DNA from: [Pasteurella] mairii
GTDB taxonomy: Bacteria; Pseudomonadota; Gammaproteobacteria; Enterobacterales; Pasteurellaceae
Reading direction: 5' to 3'
Assembly: GCA_900454475.1 (NCBI GenBank)
Contig: UGSS01000002.1
Location: 2,313,605-2,377,604 of the forward strand
DNA: 64,000 bases
The notes under the pieces are model-generated. The model saw nothing but the letters and a program-made list of their open reading frames with translations, had not been told where the DNA came from and ran no database searches. Made by a program: the position numbers and the translations under genes. Shown piece by piece: positions 8,715 through 17,700 of the stretch (its first letter is position 1; each line of letters opens with the position of its first letter).

Positions 8715-11700
8715 ATGAATAAAGTATTTAGAATTGTCTGGAGCGAAGCTCGTCAGGCTTGGTTAGTTGTTTCTGAATTAACAAAAATAAAAGGCAAATC
8801 TAAAGCCGAAAGCCAAGGGCAAGACATCCAAAGTGCGGTCGCTTTTTCCTCTATTTTTTCTTCCTTTCCATTCCATCTGTTACCGCATATCGTTTTATTA
8901 GGCTTATTTAGCTTAGCCTTGCCGGCAGAAGCTGCGACAGTGACCTTGGGTGGAGGAGTATCTCAAACTGGAGATGAGAATACTGTTGCGATTATTGGGA
9001 CTGCTGGTCCGGGCTCAATTGCTATTGGTGGGGGCGATAGTAAAAAGACAACTGCGACGGGTAGAACTAGTGTTGCTATTGGTTATAAAGCTGATACTGA
9101 TAATTATGGCAATGCGGTTGCGGTGGGAAATTTGGCAAAAGGGCTTGGCAATAGTTCGGTAGCGATTGGTGATAATGCAGCAGTGAATGGTGGGGCAGAA
9201 GGTGCTGTAGCGATTGGTAAGGGCGCACAAGCAATGGTAAATAATGCCAAAATGGAAACTAATGGTGTAACTGGTGGGGATACTCCGGCAGGTGCAGTAG
9301 CAATTGGTAGAGAAGCAAAGGCAGCTTATGCGTCAGTTGCGCTGGGACACAAAGCACTTGCTAATGTTTCTCAATCAATTGCTATTGGTGACAAAGCACA
9401 CTCGTTACACAATAATGCTGTTGCGATAGGGGTATGGGCTAATGCAACTAAAAATACCTCTAATGCCATTGGTTATAAAGCCAATGCGACGGGAGATTAT
9501 GCAACCGCATTAGGAGCTGAAACCACAGCATCAGGCAAGAGCGCTTTTGCAGTTAATTACCAAGCGAATGCTTCCGGTGGTGCGGCAATTGCAGTTGGGC
9601 GTTTAAGTAAGGCAACTGGATTAGCTGCGACAGCACTTGGATCAGGTTCGCAAGCATTAGCAAATAGAACCATTGCTATTGGGGAAAATAAAAACGCTAG
9701 TGATGGACATTCAGATGGTGGGGCAAAAGCCTCGGCAGAAGATGCAATTTCAATTGGTACCAGCAGTGCGGCAAGTGGTAAAAGTGCGGTTGCCATGGGG
9801 CGTGAAGCAAATGCGACGAAAGACGACGCTGTAGCATTGGGACATAACGCAACGGCAAGTGGTAACAATTCTACTGCATTGGGTACTGGTACGACAGCGT
9901 CAAATCACAGCTCGATTGCTATTGGTAGTAGTACAGAACAAGGAAAAAGAACTAGTGCCAATGCCACCGCGCAAAATGCGATTGCGATTGGCGGCGCGAC
10001 TGCATCAGGTTTTGATTCTATTGCCATGGGATATAATTCAACTGCTGGTGGAAACAGTACTCGTCAAATTGCGATTGGACGTGACGCCAAGGCATTAGAG
10101 GCGCAATCCGTCGTATTGGGGAGCAATTCCATCTCTAATGCATCAGGCGCCATTGCATTGGGGAGCGACGTTATCGCAAGTGGCTACAGCAGTATTGCCA
10201 TTGGGGGCGATGACTTAGATAACACCACCTATCAAGAAAAGGGCGGTAGTAAATATATTAATACCACCTCGGCTGGTAAGGGTTCCGTTGCAATCGGGGC
10301 AAAATCCAAAGCGAATAGTGATGGTTCGGTAGTGTTGGGGGTAGTGGCGAATGCTACCGGCAATGAGTCAATGGCGTTAGGGGCGTTAAGCCATGCAAAC
10401 GGAACACAAACCGTGGCATTAGGTGCATCAAGCAACGCGACCGCTGAATATGCCATTGCTATTGGGAGCAACGCCAGCGCCGCGAGCCATTCTGTTGCAG
10501 TAGGTAAAAACAGCGTTGCCAACCAAACTGGTACCACTGCCCTAGGGGAAAGTTCTTTTGCTACTAAAGAGCGAGCAACCGCGCTGGGGAATAACTCCAA
10601 TGCGACCATTGCAAATGGCAGTGTGGCGATTGGTTATCAATCGGTCACCACAAAAGATAAAGGCGATCAAGGCTGGAAACAGAATAGCAGTAACTACAGT
10701 TCATTGAGCGGAAATGTACAAACTGCTACACATGCCGCGGTGGCAATTGGTAACAACAGTACGGTTACCCGTCAAATTACCGGTTTAGCCGCCGGTTCTG
10801 CGGACACCGACGCGGTAAACGTCGCGCAATTAAAATCCCTTACTTTGGAATTAAAAGCGGGTAACGACGAGGGCAATGTTACCCTATCCAATGAAAAATT
10901 AGAGATTAAGGGCGCTAAGGGGATTACTACTAATGTAACTAATAACGTAGTTACTGTGACCGGTTCGGGATTAACCGTTACTCCAGATTCTAATGGTACT
11001 TATAGTTCGGAAACCTCTACGTTGGAAATTAAAACCAATGATAATTGGAATGCGGACAATAATGGCGGTCGTTATTCCGGCGATAATATCGAAACGCGGA
11101 AAACGGCTAACGGAATTTTAATTGGGATTAAAGAAGAGCCAACGTTTAAAAAAGTGACAATTAATGGCAATGGACCGGTTTTGTCTAGCACCGGCATTGA
11201 CATGAATAATAAAAAAATCACTAATTTACAAGCTGGTGAGCAAGATACCGACGCAGTCAATAAAAAACAATTGGATGCCTCAATTGGTAGTACAACCTAT
11301 AAAGCGCAACATGGTGAAGCAAGCGGTTATAAAATTAAGCATAACGAAAATAAAACAATTACGATTAAACCGGGGGATATTAACAATAGTGGTACGTTTA
11401 AAGCCGCTAATCTTGCCACTTCGGTAGATAGCACAGGCAATATCACCATCGGTTTTAAAGAAGATCCAAGCTTTAAAGACGTTACTGCGAGCAATTCTAT
11501 TAAAATTAACGGCGGTATCACGATCAATTCCACTGGGATTGATATGGGCGCAGGCGGAAATCGTAAAATTACCAATTTAGCTAATGGTACAGACAGCAAT
11601 GACGCTGTGAATTTCTCACAATTGCAAGAAGTAAAAAATAGTATCCAAAATCTTCAAGGGGGGAACGTAAAAGTTCAAAGTACAAGCCCTAATCAAATTA

Positions 11701-14700
11701 CTGCTACCAAAGAGGGTGATACGATTAAGGTTGGCGCTAAGGTAGTTGATGATATTGAGACTGGGGCAGATGGTAAGGCGAGCTTACCTAAGAATTATGA
11801 TAAACACGCTCTCGTAACCGCAAATGCGACTATGGCGGCGGTAAATGACGCCAGTTGGTTGGTAAAAACCACGGATAAAAGCGGTTGGGGTAAAGGAGAC
11901 TGGGTGTATATTAACCCTGGCGATAATGTGGTTTATGCAAACGGTACCGGCACTACTGCGGAAGTTTCTAATAAAGTAGACAATGGAAAAGATACGTTAA
12001 CAGTGAAGATTAACGTTAATACAGGAACGACTGAAGTTGATAATACTGGTAAAGCGAAGCCAAAAACTGACCAAGATAATAATAAAATCGCTACTTTAGC
12101 CGATATTACCAAAACTATTAATGAGACCTCTTGGACGGTGACTTCCGATTTAGCCAGCGGCGGTTCGCGCGAGGGGGATGCGAAAGAAGAGAAAGTTAAA
12201 GCGGGCGATAAAGTTACCTTAAAAGCCGGCGATAATTTGAAAATCACCCAAGATGGCAAGTCTTTTACTTATGCCCTCACTAAAAATTTAAATAATATTA
12301 GCAGTATTTCTAATGGTGCGAACAATGTCGGAACGAAAATCACCCTTTCGCCGGATAGTAAAAATATTGATGTAGGTGGCGCGAATATTAGCAATGTTGG
12401 CAAACCGATACACAGCAATGATGCCGCTAATAAAGCCTATGTAGATGAACTTGCTGGAAAAGGCATTACCTTTCAGGCAAATACCAATAAAACCAGAGCA
12501 ATTAAACTTGGGGATACGGTAGATATTGTTGGCGCTAATACTAATCAAATTACAACTACCGCAGATGGAAACGGTAAAGTAAGTATTGGCGCTAAAACTA
12601 TACGTGTTGATATTGGGGAATATGGTAGAGCCCAACTCGCTCAGGCTGATCTAAAAAATGGAGGAAAAGGGGAAAGTTTAGTTACTGCTGATACTCTTGT
12701 TAGAGCAATTAATGAAGCTGGCTTTTTAGTAAAAACCACGGATCAAAGCGGTGACCCTGATACTAAGAAAAATAGAGACTGGGCATGGATAAGTCCGGGC
12801 TATCGCGTAGTTTATGAAAATGGTACTGGGACAACGGTTAGTGTTTCGCAGACAAAAGATCCAAAAGCAAATGTTAAGAAGAATACACTTTTGAAAGTGA
12901 AAGTGGATGTGAATACCGGAAATTCGACAGTGAATAGTGATGGTAAAGCAGAGCCGACTACAGCGGATGATAAGGATAAAATCGCGACGATAGGCAATAT
13001 CACTAATACCATTAATAACACGTTCTGGAAAGCGACCTCTGGTGTGGTTGATGGCGGTGAACAAGGTGGCACAGTTACTCAAGCGCAGATTAAAGCTGGG
13101 GATATGGTGACATTGCAAGCGGGTAAAAATATGAAAATTACCCAAGATGGCAGCACCTTTACCTATGCGTTAATGGATACTTTGAGCAATATTACGTCCA
13201 TTTCGAATGGCGGAGATAGCGGAACGAAAATTACGTTGTCGCCAGATAGTAAAAAAATTGATGTGGGCAACGCGAATATTACCAACGTTGCTGCACCGAC
13301 CGCAGAGACTGATGCAACAAATAAAAAATATGTAGATGAGCAAATAACCGCTAATCAACAGAATTTTACTGTGGGGGCAGATAGTCAAGGTACTGCACAG
13401 GGGATTTCTGTAACCAAAGATCAAAACCGTTTTGATATTGTCGGCAAAGATGGCGTTGCCACGAATGTCAGCGGGCGTCAAATTGAAGTGGGCTTAGATC
13501 CTGAAACCAAGGGAAAAATTGAGACTGCGAATACTGTGGTTACAACTAAAGGTATAACCTTTGTTTCTGATGGCAATGGCAATAACAGAACTCATCCGAT
13601 TAAATTGGGCGAGGAGTTAAAAGTAAGCGGCGCATCAAATATTAAAACCTCAGTTTCTAGTGATGGCAAAGCGCTTAATATTGGTTTAGAGAACAATGTA
13701 ACGCTGGCGCAAGAAGGGAAAATTACCATTGGTCCGGAACGTAGTATTCATACTACGTTGGAATTTGATGGATTAACGATCAAAACCGGTAAACCAGATA
13801 CAAAAATTTCGGTCACTAAAGATGGTATCAAAGCCGGCGATAAAAAAATTACGGATGTTGCAGCAGGCGATCTGAAAGAGAATGGTACAGATGCGGTAAA
13901 TGCAGGGCAATTATATACGGTTCAGCAAGAAGCAAAAAAACGCACATCGGTGAAAGCCGCGGACGGTCAGCAGGTGGTGAAAGTTGAGAAATCAAAAGAT
14001 CCAAATTCAACCGGCGGTGATGAATATGTGGTTGACGTTGATACCTCAAAAGTGACGTTGAAATATAAAGCCAATAACAAAGACCCTCAAACCGTGAGTT
14101 TAACTGATGGCTTGGATTTTACCGATACAGATAATATCACAGCCACGGTTGAAGCAAGTGGCGTGGTTAAACATGCGTTAAAATCGGCGTTAACCGGTAT
14201 TCAATCCATTGCAGGTAAAACAACGAACGGTAAAGAAGCTACAACGATTACTTTATCGGAAGATCCAAATGATAAGAAAGTAACATTAAATACTGCTAAG
14301 TTAACAGGATTAAAAGAGGGCGCTGTTTCAGAAAATAGTACGGACGCGGTTAACGGTAAGCAATTGCATAACTTTGTTAAAGTGAATAATAAAGCGGCAG
14401 AACAGGGCGGCTCGGTGAATTTTGTGAATAGTACGACGACCAGCGTATCCGCAGATAACGGTAATGTTTCAGTCAATGTGAACAATACCACCTTGCCTGT
14501 CAGCAACGGAAAAGTCTCTGCGTTAGATGAGGCGAATAAAACGAAGTTTGTTAATGCCGGCGATTTAGCGACTGCATTAGGGAACTTGAGTTTTAAAGTC
14601 CAAGCCACGGGAGCTAATTTGATTGAGGGAGCTAAAGATACTGGCGCACAAAATATCAAGTTTGGCGATACCGTGCAATTTGAAGCGGGCGATAACTTGT

Positions 14701-17700
14701 TGGTCGGTCGGACAGATAAAAAATTCACTTACCGTTTGGCGTCAAATTTAAGCAACATTACGTCGATTTCTAATGGTGGTGATAAAGGAACGAAGATTAC
14801 GCTTTCACCAGATGAGAAAAAAATTGACGTTGGTGGCGCGAGAATTACTAATGTTGGTACCCCTTCGCAAGAAAGCGACGTTGTTAATAAAAAATATGTA
14901 GATGAGATTAGTAACGATCTTGGCAATAAAGGGATTACGTTTGTCTCTGATGGCGATAAGAGAACTAAGGCGATTAAACTGGGTGAACAGCTAAAAATCG
15001 TTGGTACTAATCCAAAACAAATCACGACCACCGCAGATGGAAACGGAACGATTAGTATTGGTGCTAAAACGGTCCCTCTTGAGGTTGGGAATGATGGTAG
15101 AGCCAAACTTCCATCGTGGACACCGACAAAAGAAAACACTAATGGTGAAAATTTAGTTACTGCCGAAAAAATTATTACCGCAATGAATAATATTGGCTTT
15201 AAGGTAAAAACCACGGATGGAAGCGGTCTTAAAATTGAAGGCGAGGAAGATAGTAAAGATTGGGCATGGGTGAGTGCGGGTTATCGGGTGATTTATGAAA
15301 ACGGTAACGGAACAACGGTTCAAGTCTCGCAACAGAAAGATCAGGGCGCAGATACTAAACTCGATACCCTTTTAAAAGTGAAAGTAGACGTGAACACCGG
15401 AAATTCAACGGTTGATAATAATGGTAAAGCCAAACCGACCACTGAGGAAGATAAAAAGAAAATCGCAACCTTAGAGGATATTACAAATACCATTAATGGC
15501 ACTTTCTGGAAAGCAACTTCTGGCACCGTTGATGGCGGTATCCAAGATGGGCAGACTTCCGTGGTCAATATGAAAGCTGGCGATATGCTGACCTTTAAAG
15601 CGGGCAAAAACTTAAAAGTAAAACAAGACGGTAATAGTTTTATTTACTCGTTAAATGATGCCTTAAGCGGGATCAGTTCGATTAGTAATGGTGATGATGG
15701 CGTTGGCACAAAAATCACGCTTTCTGATCAAGAGAAGAAAGTGGATGTTGGTGGCGCGAAAATTACCAATGTTGCTAAACCAACAGAAGATGGTGATGCG
15801 GCAAATAAAAAATATGTTGATGATCTTGGTAATACGCTTAGTAATAAAGGGATTACGTTTGTCTCTGACGGTAATACAAAGAATAAAACTAACCCGATTA
15901 AATTGGGTGATGAGTTAAAAGTAACCGGCGCCTCAAATATTAAGACTTCTGTTTCAGAGGATGGCAGCGCACTGAATATCGGTTTAACGGATGATGTACA
16001 ACTTTCGTTGGAAGGTGAAGTGACGATCGGTCCTAAGAGCGGTAATCGTTATACTACGTTAGAATATGATGGTTTAACTGTAAAAACAGGTACTCCAAAT
16101 GCCAAAGATATCGCAGTCACTAAAGATGGTATCAAAGCCGGCGATAAGAAAATTACGGATGTTGCAGATGGTAATGTGACTAAGGATAGTAAAGAAGCGG
16201 TGAATGGTAGTCAGTTATATACCGTTCAGGAAGAAGCGAAAAAACGCACATCGGTGAAAGCGGCGGATAATCAACAGATAGTTAACGTAACCAAATCACA
16301 GCAAGCCAATGAAACAGGTGGCGATGAATATGTGGTTTCCGTTGATACATCAAAAGTGATGTTGAAATATAAAGCCAATGGTAAAAACGATCAAAACGTG
16401 AGTTTAACGGATGGCTTGAATTTTACGGATACTGACAATATCACCGCCACTGTTGATAAAAACGGTGTGGTTAAACATGCACTAAATTCAGCATTGGTTG
16501 GCGTTACTTCAATTACCGCGAAAAAAGTTGCTGATGGCGAGGAAGAAGCGACGAAAATTACGTTGTCGGAAGATCCGAATGATAAGAAAGTGACGTTAAA
16601 TAGCGCTAAAATTACTGGTTTACAGGATGGCACCATAGCAGATAACAGCTCTGATGCGATCAACGGTAAACAATTACATAACTTAGTTAAAGTGAATGGT
16701 AATGCTGCCGAGAAAAATGGATCGGTGAACTTTGTTGATAGTGCTACTACTAGTGTCTCTGCCGGCAATGATGGAAATGTCACTATTACTGTGAACAATA
16801 CCACTTTATCTGTGAATGGCGGTAAAGTCACTGCGCCGACAAATGATGCGGATAAAGCGAAATTTGTTAATGCGGGCGATTTGGCTAACGTATTGGGGAA
16901 CTTGAGTTTTAAAGTACAAGCCACGGGAAATAATTTGATTGATAGTGCTAAAGATACTAGCGAAAAAGAAATCAAGTTTGGCGATACCGTTCAATTTGAA
17001 GCGGGCGAGAATTTATTAGTCGGTCGAACCGATAAAAAATTCACTTACCGTTTGGCGTCAAATTTAACCAATATCGGCTCGATTTCTAATGGTGAAAACG
17101 GTAAAGGAACGAAGATCACGCTTTCACCAACGGAGAAAAACGTAGATGTCGGAGGGGCGAAAATTACCAATGTTGGTGCACCGCAAGATAACAGTGATGC
17201 AGTTAACAAAAAATATGTAGATGATCTTAATAAAGCGCTTAGTAATAAAGGGATTACCTTTGCTACGGATACAGGGAAAACTAATCCGATTAAATTGGGC
17301 GAGCAAATTAAATTTACCAGTGGAAATCCAGATCAATTGACAACTGAAGTGGATAAAAACAGCGCGATTAAAATTGGACTTAAAACCATAGGTTCGCTCG
17401 GTGTTGGCTGGGATGGTAAAGCATATGTTGATGATGCTCATAAAAATAGTCTTGTCACTGCAACAGGCGTTATCAGTGCGGTTAATGATGCGAGTTGGTT
17501 GGTAAAAACCACGGATCAAAGCGGTTTAGATAATAAAGGCAATAAAGACTGGGTGTATATTAACCCGGGCGATAACGTGGTTTACGAAAACGGTGTTGGT
17601 ACCACTGTTAAGGTTTCTAATAAAGTAGAAAATGGAAAAGATACTGTTACAGTGAAATATGATGTTAATACGGGCACGTCGACCGTTGGTGATAATGGAA